Below, one piece after another: positions 26,367-34,725 of a DNA stretch of 64,000 bases. The notes under the pieces are model-generated. The model had not been told where the DNA came from. It worked only from the letters and a program-made list of their open reading frames with translations, and ran no database searches. Both the position numbers and the translations under genes were made by a program. The first letter of the stretch is position 1. Each line of letters starts with the position of its first letter. Source of the stretch: Aurantiacibacter gangjinensis (GTDB lineage Bacteria > Pseudomonadota > Alphaproteobacteria > Sphingomonadales > Sphingomonadaceae). Where the stretch lies: assembly GCF_001886695.1 (NCBI RefSeq), contig NZ_CP018097.1, forward strand, positions 2,065,001 through 2,129,000. The letters are read 5' to 3'.

Positions 26367-27274
26367 GGCTGGAGCGCCTTTTCCGCCCGCAATCGCATCG
26401 CCTCTCGCTGGGCGATCACATCCATGCGGCCCCAGCGAAACTCGCCCAGCAACTGCGCGAGCTTGCCGCCCATGCGGCTGAGATTGGTGTAATGGCGCAG
26501 GCGCGATTTGAGCGGCGCCCCCGCCACGCGCGGCTGGCCGGGATCGACTTCCCACGGGTGGAAATAGAAGACGGCAGGGCGCTCGTCGGTGCGGTTGACC
26601 TGCCGGATCGCCCAGCGGCTGAAGGCATAGGGCAGCACGCGGAAGAACCCGCCGCCACCTGCTGCCAAGCGCTTGCCGCGGAACATCGCGGTGGTGACGG
26701 GCAATTCGATCAGATCGCTTTGCAGCAGCGGCTTGAAAGCGAAGCGCGGCGCCTCCTCCCAACCGTAATGGTCATGCGCAATCGGCGCGACGCTGGAGGA
26801 ATAGGCATAGCCCTGCTCTGCCAGCACGTCGAAGGCCCATGGTGTGCGGGCGTCGATGGAAAAGCTGGGTGCGCGATAGCCGATCACTTGTGCGCCGGTC
26901 GCATCTTCCAAGGTCTTGCGGGTGCGGGCAATGTCCTCGGCAAACGCAGCGGCATCCATTCGGAAGACGCGCTCATGGTCCCAGCCATGGCTGGCAATTT
27001 CGTGGCCGCGATTGGCGATCTCGCGGAGCAGGCCGCCATGCCGCTTTGCCACCCAGCCCAGTGTGAAGAAGGTCGCCTTGCAGCGCGCTTCGTCGAACAT
27101 ATCGAGGATGGTGTGGACATTGTGATGGACGCGGTCGTCCAGCATGCCCCACTGGTCACGCTCGATCACATCCTCGAACGCGCCGACATGGAACCAGTCT
27201 TCCACATCGACGGAAAGACCGTTGATGATCGGCGCGGTGCGCTGCTCCATCGGCTGGTGGTTGATCGCATTCAC
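26363..27274 (-). CDS. XrtA-system polysaccharide deacetylase (TIGR03006-like)
   Basis: 303 aa. NodB-fold carbohydrate esterase: SVDVEDWFHVG gives the Asp pair, ATFFTLGWVAKRHGGLLREIANRGHEIASHGWDH the metal His pair, YRAPSFSI the Arg loop, and YFHPWEVDPGQPR the closing His. VDVEDW is the mark of the exosortase-associated subfamily. No signal peptide, so it acts in the cytoplasm, presumably removing N-acetyl groups from the nascent polymer. It follows the ATPase by 14 nt. Confidence 0.93.
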   Translation of the reverse strand: MNAINHQPMEQRTAPIINGLSVDVEDWFHVGAFEDVIERDQWGMLDDRVHHNVHTILDMFDEARCKATFFTLGWVAKRHGGLLREIANRGHEIASHGWDHERVFRMDAAAFAEDIARTRKTLEDATGAQVIGYRAPSFSIDARTPWAFDVLAEQGYAYSSSVAPIAHDHYGWEEAPRFAFKPLLQSDLIELPVTTAMFRGKRLAAGGGGFFRVLPYAFSRWAIRQVNRTDERPAVFYFHPWEVDPGQPRVAGAPLKSRLRHYTNLSRMGGKLAQLLGEFRWGRMDVIAQREAMRLRAEKALQP

Positions 27275-27288
27275 CGCGAGAAGCCTCC

Positions 27289-28443
27289 TCAGGCAGCCTT
27301 GCTGGAATCCATCTCGCTTTCGATCCAGTCGATCAGCATGGTCAGCGTCTGGCGAATGGAGCGTTCCTGCTCGAAGCTCTTGGCTTCGACCCGCGCCAGC
27401 TGGGCGCGTAGGGTCTCGATTTCAGGATTGACGGCATCGGCAATGGCGGCATCGCGCTGCTCGGCAATCTCGACGATGGCCTGCTGCAATTCTGCGATCT
27501 GCGCGTCACGCTCGGCCAGCGCATCCTTCAGCATGTCCACATCGACGCGCGGCGTGGTGGGTATGGCCTTCACCGGCTCATATTCCCGCTCCGTCTTCGG
27601 CATGGGCTTGGGCGCCGCTTCGGGGAAGGCGCGCTCCGCATCCATTTCGGCGAGCACGTTTTGCAGCATTGCGGCATCGATCCGCGTGCGTTCTTCGACC
27701 GCTCCCAGCAACAGCAAGCGATTGGCTATTTGGTTGACACGGCGCGGAATGCCGCCGCTGGCTTCGAACAGTTCGGCGAATACGCGCTGGTCGAATGCCG
27801 GATTGCCATCCCAGCCCACTTTTTTCAGGCGGTGCGTGATGTAAGGCTCGATCTCGCCCTTCTGCATTGGCTCCAGATGGTGCGCAGCAATCACGCGCTG
27901 GCGCAGCTGTTCCAGGCCTTCATGGCCTTGCAGGGTGGCGCGGAATTCCGGCTGGCCCAGCAGTAGCGTCTGCAGCAGCGGGTGATTGCCGAGCTGGAAG
28001 TTCGACAGCATCCGCAGCTCTTCCAGCGCCTCGACAGAGAGATTTTGCGATTCGTCCACCACCAGCAGGCAGCGGCGGCCTTCGCGCGCTTCGTCATGCA
28101 GGAAGCTTTCGATCTCGGTCAGCGCGGTGGCCTTGTCATGGCCCTCGATATCGATGCCGAAAGCGCCGGCGACGACGTGGATAATCTCTTCCTCGTCCAG
28201 CTTGCTGGTCACGATCTGGGCGACGGTCACCTGATCGACGCTCAGGCTCTGCATCATGTGCGCTACCAGCGTGGATTTGCCCGCGCCCACCTCGCCCGTG
28301 ATGACGATGAAGCCCTCTCCCTGCGCGAGGCCATAACCAAGGTATGACAGCGCCTTGCGGTGAGTGATCGAGCGGAAATAGAATTCCGGATCGGGGGTGA
28401 GCTGGAAGGGTTTACCCGTCAGGCCGTAGAAATTGTCGAACAT
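27289..28443 (-). CDS. XrtA-system AAA ATPase (TIGR03015-like)
   Basis: 384 aa. Starts MFDNFYGLTGKPFQLTPDPEFYF, typical of ExeA/GspA-like ATPases. Walker A GEVGAGKST, Walker B CLLVVDESQNLSVEALEELRML, sensor region QLGNHPLLQTLLLGQPEFR and a GIPRRVNQIANRLLLLG arginine-finger segment. The C-terminal 90 residues (LKDALAERDAQIAELQQAIVEIAEQRDA ...) form a coiled coil. It probably drives assembly or polymer secretion at the membrane. GGAGACC precedes ATG 28443. Confidence 0.92.
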   Translation of the reverse strand: MFDNFYGLTGKPFQLTPDPEFYFRSITHRKALSYLGYGLAQGEGFIVITGEVGAGKSTLVAHMMQSLSVDQVTVAQIVTSKLDEEEIIHVVAGAFGIDIEGHDKATALTEIESFLHDEAREGRRCLLVVDESQNLSVEALEELRMLSNFQLGNHPLLQTLLLGQPEFRATLQGHEGLEQLRQRVIAAHHLEPMQKGEIEPYITHRLKKVGWDGNPAFDQRVFAELFEASGGIPRRVNQIANRLLLLGAVEERTRIDAAMLQNVLAEMDAERAFPEAAPKPMPKTEREYEPVKAIPTTPRVDVDMLKDALAERDAQIAELQQAIVEIAEQRDAAIADAVNPEIETLRAQLARVEAKSFEQERSIRQTLTMLIDWIESEMDSSKAA

Positions 28444-28470
28444 GGTTCTCAGGTCTCCTGTCTGACCGGA

Positions 28471-30126
28471 TCAGTCGAAAGTGTAGCGCAGGCCCAACAG
28501 GGCGGATGCGGCAGTGTAATCGGGAAGAAGGTCGCGGCTGATGCCGTCGAGCCCGACGGCCGCGGTGCCGGTGAGGCCGCGCCAGATATTGCGGTTGTAT
28601 GCGAGCGAGGCGGAATAACCCATGCCGTCGCCAAGATCGCCCTCGGTGTCGTACCAGCTGGCCGATGCACCGAGGAAAAGCGAGCTCTGGCGGTCGAGTT
28701 CGCGCGCGACATTGCCCGCGAGGTAGAAGGTCTCGTCGATCGTGCCGTCGACGTCTGCGAGGATCGTGTCAGCCCCGCCAAGGAAGCTGCGCCGGTCATA
28801 TCCTGCGCCAAAGCCAAACGAGGTGCGACCGCGCGAAAGCGCGTAGCTGGCTGCCACCCCGCGATTGCGGAAAACGGCGGAACGCAGCGAACTTAGACGC
28901 GCGAGCGCGCAATTGTTGTCGCCATCGGTGCCGATCACGCAGCCGCCCAGATCGCCGGAAATGGGATTGCGCACGCCCACGAAATCGGTGCCGAGATCGG
29001 CGATGGCACCCGTCAGCTGGCCGCCGAAAGCGTTGATGTTGTCGTAGACGTTTACGCCGAGGCTGGAATTGGGCGACGGCGCGTAGCTGAAGGTGCCGTA
29101 ATAGGTCGTCGACCCGTAGCGGCGACCTACGACGGCTGTCAGCGATGTGCGACGGCTGGGCCGCCACATCACGCCTGCATCCCAGATGAGGCCGTCGGTG
29201 TCATAAGACAGGGTGCGCGGGGCGCTGTCATCAGTGACGAAACGCCCGTCATCGCCGCGAACAGGCTCGCCGTTCACGTCGCGCAGCACATCGCGGTTGG
29301 ACACCTCGACATCCTCGTAACCGACGCCGCCGACCAGCGCGAGCGTGGGCGATACCGGCACGGTTACATCGGCGCGCACGAAGCGATCATCCACCCGCTG
29401 GTCGAGATTGGAAATGTCCTGACGGTTCCATCCGACGCCGACGCCAAGGCCGACCGGGGCCACGGTGTTCGGCGCTAAGCCTACCCGTGCGCCCAAGCGG
29501 TGGGTTGTGCTCTCGTCGAAGATATCGACGGGTTCCTCACCCGGAGCGAGCACCAGCGCATCGGGCGATTCCACGCGGGTATAGCCAAGCTGGTAGGAGC
29601 CGCTGATCTGCACCGGGCCTTCGCGCGTTTGCACGGATGGGCCGGCATAGATTGAATAGATCTGGCTGGTCGCATCGTCATCCGCGCCGAATGCGCCGAT
29701 GGAGGCAAAACCGTTTCCTTCGACGCGGGTGCGGGCTGCAAGAGCACCCGCTTCCAGCGTCACGCTGTTGCGCGCCAGCGCCAGCGATCCGCGCGCAATG
29801 CCTGAAATCGTATCGGCATCGACGGAGTCGCCATAACCGATGCGCCGCTCGTATCGTACGGATACCGAGCCCTGGCTGTAACGGCCACTGGCGAAGGCAT
29901 CGACGCCTGCGGCCAGCTGGGTGTAGGTCACCACATCGTCGAGCGGCTCGAACTGCGCGGTGACGACCTGCGCGGCTTCGAGATAGGGCGCGATCAGCGT
30001 GCCGCTGCGGCCTTCCGAACGCTCGGTCTCGTCATCCCGCTCAGGGCCGCCTGCTTGCGCGAGCGCGTGCGAAGGCAACAGCATGGCCGCCATGGCAAAG
30101 GTGGCTGTCAAGCTAAGTCGGCGCAT
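28471..30126 (-). CDS. XrtA-system outer-membrane beta-barrel protein (TIGR03016-like)
   Basis: 551 aa with signal peptide (ending SHALAQ-A). The body is alternating polar/hydrophobic strands with aromatic girdles (GRYSQGSVSVRYERRIGYGDS, TSFGFGAGYDRRSFLGGADT, SLFLGASASWYDTEGDLGDG) and ends in LLGLRYTFD, a beta-barrel C-terminal Phe-type signal. This matches the PEP-CTERM-associated outer-membrane family and the CapK/BcsC-like idea of an export pore. GGAGGAGG precedes ATG 30126. It is 3 nt after the kinase gene. Confidence 0.88.
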   Translation of the reverse strand: MRRLSLTATFAMAAMLLPSHALAQAGGPERDDETERSEGRSGTLIAPYLEAAQVVTAQFEPLDDVVTYTQLAAGVDAFASGRYSQGSVSVRYERRIGYGDSVDADTISGIARGSLALARNSVTLEAGALAARTRVEGNGFASIGAFGADDDATSQIYSIYAGPSVQTREGPVQISGSYQLGYTRVESPDALVLAPGEEPVDIFDESTTHRLGARVGLAPNTVAPVGLGVGVGWNRQDISNLDQRVDDRFVRADVTVPVSPTLALVGGVGYEDVEVSNRDVLRDVNGEPVRGDDGRFVTDDSAPRTLSYDTDGLIWDAGVMWRPSRRTSLTAVVGRRYGSTTYYGTFSYAPSPNSSLGVNVYDNINAFGGQLTGAIADLGTDFVGVRNPISGDLGGCVIGTDGDNNCALARLSSLRSAVFRNRGVAASYALSRGRTSFGFGAGYDRRSFLGGADTILADVDGTIDETFYLAGNVARELDRQSSLFLGASASWYDTEGDLGDGMGYSASLAYNRNIWRGLTGTAAVGLDGISRDLLPDYTAASALLGLRYTFD

Positions 30127-30128
30127 GG

Positions 30129-31109
30129 TCAGGCCTCCTCCCCGTAATAGGCGCCGAAGCGGCGGCCGCTGGGGCTGAAATGCGCTGCGTTGAGCAGCAG
30201 TTTGAGATCGGGGCAGGCCGAAAGCAGCGTCAGCGCATCTTCCAGCGCGGTCTGTCCGGTGCGGTCGGCACGGGCGACGACGATGGCCTGACCCACGTGG
30301 TTGGCGAGCTCTGCCGCAGGCGATGCAGCAAGCGCAGGCGGGCTGTCGAAAATGACGATGCGATTGGGCGCAGCGCGCGTCAGACGGTCCAGCACCTCTG
30401 CCGTGCGATGGCTGGCGAGGAACTCGCTGTCGGCTGTCGTGTGGTCACCGGCGGGAAGCACGTAAAGGCCCGCAACATCGGTTTTCAGAACGCAATCCTC
30501 GACATTAAGGTCGTCGCGGGCGAGCACATCCATGAAGCCCGGCCCCTTGGGCAGACCGAGCATGCGCAGCAAGCTCGGCTTGGCGAAATCGGCGTCGACC
30601 AGCAGCACTTCGCTGTCGCGTTCCGCTGCGAGGGCGAGCGCGAGGTTGGCCGCGCAATAGCTCTTGCCTTCATTGGGCAGCGGCGAGCTGACGAGCACAC
30701 GCTGCGCCATCGCGCCGGAGCCTTTTTCGCGCGCCTTGCGCACCGAGGCCAGCACGCGGCGCTTCACGATGCGGAATTCTTCCAGCAGCGCGGTGACCTG
30801 TCCTTCGGGCTGGATCAGGCCGTGGGCGGTCAGCATGTCGCGGTCGATTTCGTGAATGTCGTCAGAAAAGGCGACATCTTCGTAGACCGGTTCGGCCTGT
30901 TCCTCGCGCACAGCAGCCGGGACCGCATTGTCGGCACCGGCGGCAGGCGGAGGCGGCATGTCCTTCACACGCTTCTTGCAGCGGCGATTGGTTGGCGGGG
31001 AAAGCTCGCTCGGCACCGGCGCAGGCGTATATCCGCCAAGCCCGAACATGCTCTCCGCACGCTCCAGCAGCGTCTTGGGCGGATCGGGAAGTTTGCGATG
31101 CTCTGTCAT
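30129..31109 (-). CDS. XrtA-associated tyrosine autokinase (TIGR03018-like)
   Basis: 326 aa. BY-kinase cytoplasmic domain: Walker A SSPLPNEGKSYCAANLALAL, Walker A' LLVDADFAKPS, Walker B RIVIFDSPPALAASP. The N-terminal 120 residues are proline- and charge-rich linker with one Cys-Lys-Arg patch. The C terminus has only two Tyr (GAYYGEEA) instead of the Tyr cluster of Wzc/CpsD, as in other exosortase-type kinases. It would work with the Wzz-like membrane protein encoded just upstream to control polymer length. Confidence 0.9.
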   Translation of the reverse strand: MTEHRKLPDPPKTLLERAESMFGLGGYTPAPVPSELSPPTNRRCKKRVKDMPPPPAAGADNAVPAAVREEQAEPVYEDVAFSDDIHEIDRDMLTAHGLIQPEGQVTALLEEFRIVKRRVLASVRKAREKGSGAMAQRVLVSSPLPNEGKSYCAANLALALAAERDSEVLLVDADFAKPSLLRMLGLPKGPGFMDVLARDDLNVEDCVLKTDVAGLYVLPAGDHTTADSEFLASHRTAEVLDRLTRAAPNRIVIFDSPPALAASPAAELANHVGQAIVVARADRTGQTALEDALTLLSACPDLKLLLNAAHFSPSGRRFGAYYGEEA

Positions 31110-31119
31110 GCCGATCCCC

Positions 31120-32646
31120 TCATGCCACCGAGGTGCGCTGGAAAATTTCCACGCCCATCAGGATGACGAACATCACGCCAAGGCCCCCGACCCCGGCTGC
31201 GAAATATTTGAGGCGCTTGGCGCGCAGCTCGCGGCCTGCCTCGGTAAAGGTGTGCGAAATTGTGCCGATCACCGGCAGGCCGAAATTGCGCTCCAGCTGG
31301 CTGGCTGTCGCATAGGTGGATCCCAGCTTGCTCAGCGCAAAAGCAACGCCTGCGCCGGTGCCAAGGCCCAGAAGCAGTACACCAAACAGCAGGATCGGAC
31401 GGTTGGGCGCGGCGGGCAAGCGCGGCGTAGCCGGCGGATCGATCACCTCGAACTGGATGGCGCTGTTCTCGTTCTCCAGCTGCCCGCGCAGGCGAAGCTG
31501 CTCGCGGTCTTGCAGCAATTCGTCATATTGCTCGCGCAGAACTTCGTAGTCGCGGCTGATACGCTGGGCCTCGGCAGCAACGCCGGGCTCCTGCGCCTGG
31601 CTTGCCGTGATCGAGGCAATCTCGGAGCGCAGGGCCGCCGCGCGCGATTGCAGCGATTGCACGTTCGATTGCCGCTCGAGCCGCATGGACTGGAGCGAGG
31701 TGTAGGCTGGATTGGGCTGGCCGCCCATTTCCGCACCGCCGCCTGCCTGCACTTGCTCCCGCAACGCTGCCACGGTGCGCTGTGCCGCCACGACATCGGG
31801 ATGCTCTGACGTGAGACCACGCGCACGCATGGCCGAAAGATTCGCCTCGGCCTGCGCCAGCGAAGCGCGCGGGTTTCCGCCGGCGCCCGGCACAATGATG
31901 GTGCGCGGCGTGCTCTGGATCTGGCCATCGAGGCCAGCGAGCGCATTCTGCGCCGCGGCCAAGTCCGCTTCCACGCTACGCAATTCGGACCGCGTTGCGG
32001 CAAGCTGCGATGCGATCGCCTGCGCCCCGCCAATCAGTTCGGGATACTCGGCCTCGAAGGCGAGACGACGTTCTTCGGCAGTGGCCAGTTCACCCTCCCG
32101 GTCCGCCAGCTGCTGGTTGAGGAACTCGATGGAGCCCTGCATTTCCTCGCGAGCACCGCCGAGGTTTTCCTCCCGGAAAATATCAATCATCCGCTGCGCG
32201 ATGGTTTGCGCCAGCTCCGCGTTCTCGCCATCCGAAAGGTCGCCTCGCGCACTGGTAGCGGTAATCTCGAAGATATTCTCGCCCTCGCTGACGACGGCGA
32301 TGTCTTCGCTCAGCCGCTCGACGGCAGCTTCCATGTCGGTGGGCGTGCTGACGGTGTCGCCGATACGCGTCGAGCGTACGATGCTCTGGAGGTTGTCGAA
32401 GCTGACCAGCGTCTGCCGGATACGGTCGATATCACGGGCGCGGCTGCCTGCGCCGATACCCAGCTGCTCGGAAAGCACATCGTCGAGCTGCACGAAAATG
32501 CGGGTCTCGCTCTGGTAGCTGTTCGGAATGAGTGCCACCACAAGCCAGCCCAGCAGGCAGGTCGCCCAGGCGACGCCCAGCGCCAGCCAGCGACGGTTCC
32601 AGACCGCCCAGACTCCCGCCCGGATTTCTTCGAGAAGCTGGTTCAA
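31120..32646 (-). CDS. XrtA-system polysaccharide chain-length determinant (Wzz-like)
   Basis: 508 aa. N-terminal helix (WLALGVAWATCLLGWLVVALI) followed by a Wzz domain (SYQSETRIFVQLDDVL), a long periplasmic coiled coil (about 170-400; REGELATAEERRLAFEAEYPEL..., LRSEIASITASQAQ), the Pro-rich IDPPATPRLPAAPNRPILL loop and a second helix (LLFGVLLLGLGTGAGVAFAL). A third hydrophobic segment near the C terminus (YFAAGVGGLGVMFVILMGVEIF) is also present. TIGR03007 family. Partner of the autokinase gene 10 nt downstream. Confidence 0.93.
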   Translation of the reverse strand: MNQLLEEIRAGVWAVWNRRWLALGVAWATCLLGWLVVALIPNSYQSETRIFVQLDDVLSEQLGIGAGSRARDIDRIRQTLVSFDNLQSIVRSTRIGDTVSTPTDMEAAVERLSEDIAVVSEGENIFEITATSARGDLSDGENAELAQTIAQRMIDIFREENLGGAREEMQGSIEFLNQQLADREGELATAEERRLAFEAEYPELIGGAQAIASQLAATRSELRSVEADLAAAQNALAGLDGQIQSTPRTIIVPGAGGNPRASLAQAEANLSAMRARGLTSEHPDVVAAQRTVAALREQVQAGGGAEMGGQPNPAYTSLQSMRLERQSNVQSLQSRAAALRSEIASITASQAQEPGVAAEAQRISRDYEVLREQYDELLQDREQLRLRGQLENENSAIQFEVIDPPATPRLPAAPNRPILLFGVLLLGLGTGAGVAFALSKLGSTYATASQLERNFGLPVIGTISHTFTEAGRELRAKRLKYFAAGVGGLGVMFVILMGVEIFQRTSVA

Positions 32647-32661
32647 TGCGCCGCCCCTGCC

Positions 32662-33303
32662 CTAGAACATGCTCTCAGGGATGATGATGACATCGCCCGG
32701 GCTCAGCATGACATTCGCATCGCTGTCTCCGCGGCGCAGCAGGTCGTTCAGGCGCAGCGAATATTCGCGCTGCGAGCCGCTCTGGCGATCGAAGCGGATG
32801 AGCTTGGCACGATTTCCTGCGGCAAATTCGGACAGGCCGCCCACCGCGATCATCGCATCCAGCACAGTCATGTTTGCGCGGTACGGCAGGGAAGCGGGCT
32901 GCTCGGTCGCTCCGACGATACGGATTTGCTGGCTGAAAGTGCCGTTGAACTCGTTCACGATAACCGTGACGAGCGGCTCCTCGATATATTGCGACAGCTG
33001 CAGGCGAATGTCCTCCGCCAGCATGGTCGGCGTCTTGCCGACGGCGGGCATGTCGGACACCAGCGGCGTGGTGATGCGGCCATCCGGGCGCACCTGTACG
33101 GACGCACCGAGCTCGTCATTGCGCCAGACATGGATGGTCAGCTGGTCGAGCGGTCCGATAATATATTCCTCGCCCGGCTCTTCCTGCATGGCGACGAAGC
33201 GTGCCGGCTCCAGCTGCGGCCCTGTGCTGCCCGCGCAGGCGGACACGGCTAGGGCAAGGCCTGCCGCAGCAAGCAATTTTCGGGCTGGCAATTTGATACG
33301 CAT
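32662..33303 (-). CDS. XrtA-system exopolysaccharide export lipoprotein
   Basis: 213 aa. Signal with lipobox LAVSAC-A, so anchored in the outer membrane. Polysaccharide export domain (YIIGPLDQLTIHVWRNDELGASVQVRPDGRITTPL) and a SLBB-like segment (GTFSQQIRIVGATEQPASLPYRANMTVLDAMIAVGG) ending LSPGDVIIIPESMF. Wza/TIGR03027-like export component. First gene of the segment after the 195-bp gap at 33304-33498, which should contain its promoter. Confidence 0.93.
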   Translation of the reverse strand: MRIKLPARKLLAAAGLALAVSACAGSTGPQLEPARFVAMQEEPGEEYIIGPLDQLTIHVWRNDELGASVQVRPDGRITTPLVSDMPAVGKTPTMLAEDIRLQLSQYIEEPLVTVIVNEFNGTFSQQIRIVGATEQPASLPYRANMTVLDAMIAVGGLSEFAAGNRAKLIRFDRQSGSQREYSLRLNDLLRRGDSDANVMLSPGDVIIIPESMF

Positions 33304-33429
33304 TCATGCGTCCTTCGCGAATGGTCGGGCGGTCGCTGCCGCAGCCTCATTTGCCGCAGATGCAATCCACCCTTTGGATCCGAAGTGGCTTCTCGCGAAA
33401 AAGGGTGAACAATGCGTTAGTCTTGACCT

Positions 33430-33447
33430 CCAAAACCGCTGTTTTGG
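33430..33447. promoter_or_regulatory. Inverted repeat in the XrtA promoter gap
   Basis: CCAAAAC (33430-33436), CGCT, GTTTTGG (33441-33447), a perfect 7-bp inverted repeat that extends outward past one mismatch with CC/GG. It lies about 130 nt upstream of the export lipoprotein start. No T tract follows on either strand, so it looks more like a protein-binding site than a terminator. Confidence 0.45.
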
Positions 33448-33465
33448 TGGGTTTTGTGAAGTGCT

Positions 33466-33480
33466 GTCCCGGAACGGGAC
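33466..33480 (-). terminator. Possible hairpin after the decarboxylase gene
   Basis: GTCCCG-GAA-CGGGAC, a 6-bp GC-rich stem about 20 nt beyond the decarboxylase stop. It may attenuate read-through from the ligase-decarboxylase pair, but the following bases (minus strand AGCACTTCAC) contain no T run, so a terminator role is weakly supported. Confidence 0.3.
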
Positions 33481-33498
33481 GGAAAGCTGCGTCTTATG

Positions 33499-34725
33499 TC
33501 AGACCAGCATTTCCAGCGCCGGGCCTTGCCCAAGGAAGGCAGCGGGCGACGCGCTGGCGCCATAGGCTCCGGCGCAGAAGACCGCCACCAGATCGCCGAT
33601 CTCTGCGCGCGGCAGGTGCGCGTCATCCGCCAGACGGTCGAGCGGGGTGCACAGGCAGCCGACGACATTCACCACTTCCTCCGGCTCCGCATCGAAGCGG
33701 TTGGCAATGGCCACGGGGTAATTCCTGCGCACCACCGTGCCGAAATTCCCCGATGCAGCCAGTTGGTGATGCAAGCCGCCATCGGTGACGAGATAGGTCG
33801 TGCCATGGCTCACCTTCCGGTCGACGATGCGGGTGAGATAAACCCCTGCCTCGCCGACGAGGTAACGGCCCAGCTCCATGGCGAATTGGGTTTCGGCAAG
33901 ATTGGCGGGAAGGCTGGTGAATCGCTCGCGCAGCGCAGCGCCGACCGCTTCGATCTCCAGCGGCGTGTCTTTGGCGAAATACGGTATGCCAAATCCGCCG
34001 CCCATATTTAGATGCGAGAGGTCTATACCGACTTCGCCAGCCAGTCGCGACGCAAGATCGAGTGTCTGCGCCTGGGATTCGATGATGGCATCGGCGTCCA
34101 GGGCCTGGCTGCCGGAATAGATATGGAAACCGCGCCAATCGGCACCCGCCTCCAGCAATCTTCGGGTCAGCGCCGGAACGCGCTCTGCATCCACGCCAAA
34201 CGGCTTTGCGCCGCCGCCCATTTTCATGCCGGAACCGCGAAGCTCGAAATCCGGATTGACCCGAATGGCGAGGCGCGGCGTGACCTTAAGCAGGCGTGCC
34301 GCCTCCAGCGCCCTTTCCGCCTCGCCTTCGGATTCAAGGTTCAGCGTCACGCCTGCGCGGATGGCAGCACGCAATTCCTCGTCTCGCTTGCCGGGACCGG
34401 CGAAACTGATTTCTCGCGGCAGATAGCCAGCTTCGCGCGCCTGCTGCAATTCGCCCTGCGATGCGATATCCAACCCGTCGACGAGATCTGCGATGAATTC
34501 GAGAAGCGGTCCGTAAGGGTTTGCCTTCATGGCGTAATGTATCGAAAGACGCTCCGGCATGGCAGCGCGCAATGCCTCGATCCGTTCAGCGATCATGTCG
34601 CGCGAATACACGAATAGCGGGGTGTCGTCCGCTTGGTCGATAAGCGCGCTGGCGGTGCTACCGCCGATAACGAGCTCGCCATCGCGCGCCGTGAAACCGG
34701 CAGGGATTGGACCGAGGGGTTTCAC
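33499..34725 (-). CDS. PLP-dependent decarboxylase, exosortase A-associated
   Basis: 408 aa from GTG 34725, overlapping the ligase stop as GTGA; the longer frame to 34794 runs into the ligase. Alanine-racemase/ornithine-decarboxylase fold: Lys in SIHYAMKANPYGPLLEF binds PLP; HLNMGGGFGIPY is the glycine-rich phosphate loop; GCLCTPLDRLADD carries the second-subunit Cys. TIGR03099 family. It probably makes an amine or modified amino acid used by the adjacent ligase and ACP. Confidence 0.92.
   Translation of the reverse strand: MKPLGPIPAGFTARDGELVIGGSTASALIDQADDTPLFVYSRDMIAERIEALRAAMPERLSIHYAMKANPYGPLLEFIADLVDGLDIASQGELQQAREAGYLPREISFAGPGKRDEELRAAIRAGVTLNLESEGEAERALEAARLLKVTPRLAIRVNPDFELRGSGMKMGGGAKPFGVDAERVPALTRRLLEAGADWRGFHIYSGSQALDADAIIESQAQTLDLASRLAGEVGIDLSHLNMGGGFGIPYFAKDTPLEIEAVGAALRERFTSLPANLAETQFAMELGRYLVGEAGVYLTRIVDRKVSHGTTYLVTDGGLHHQLAASGNFGTVVRRNYPVAIANRFDAEPEEVVNVVGCLCTPLDRLADDAHLPRAEIGDLVAVFCAGAYGASASPAAFLGQGPALEMLV

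Noticed and set aside
26367-26762. Longer start of the FemAB-family gene
   Set aside because: It runs antiparallel in frame to no known motif and through the deacetylase gene; GTG 26366 gives the usual 4-nt overlap.
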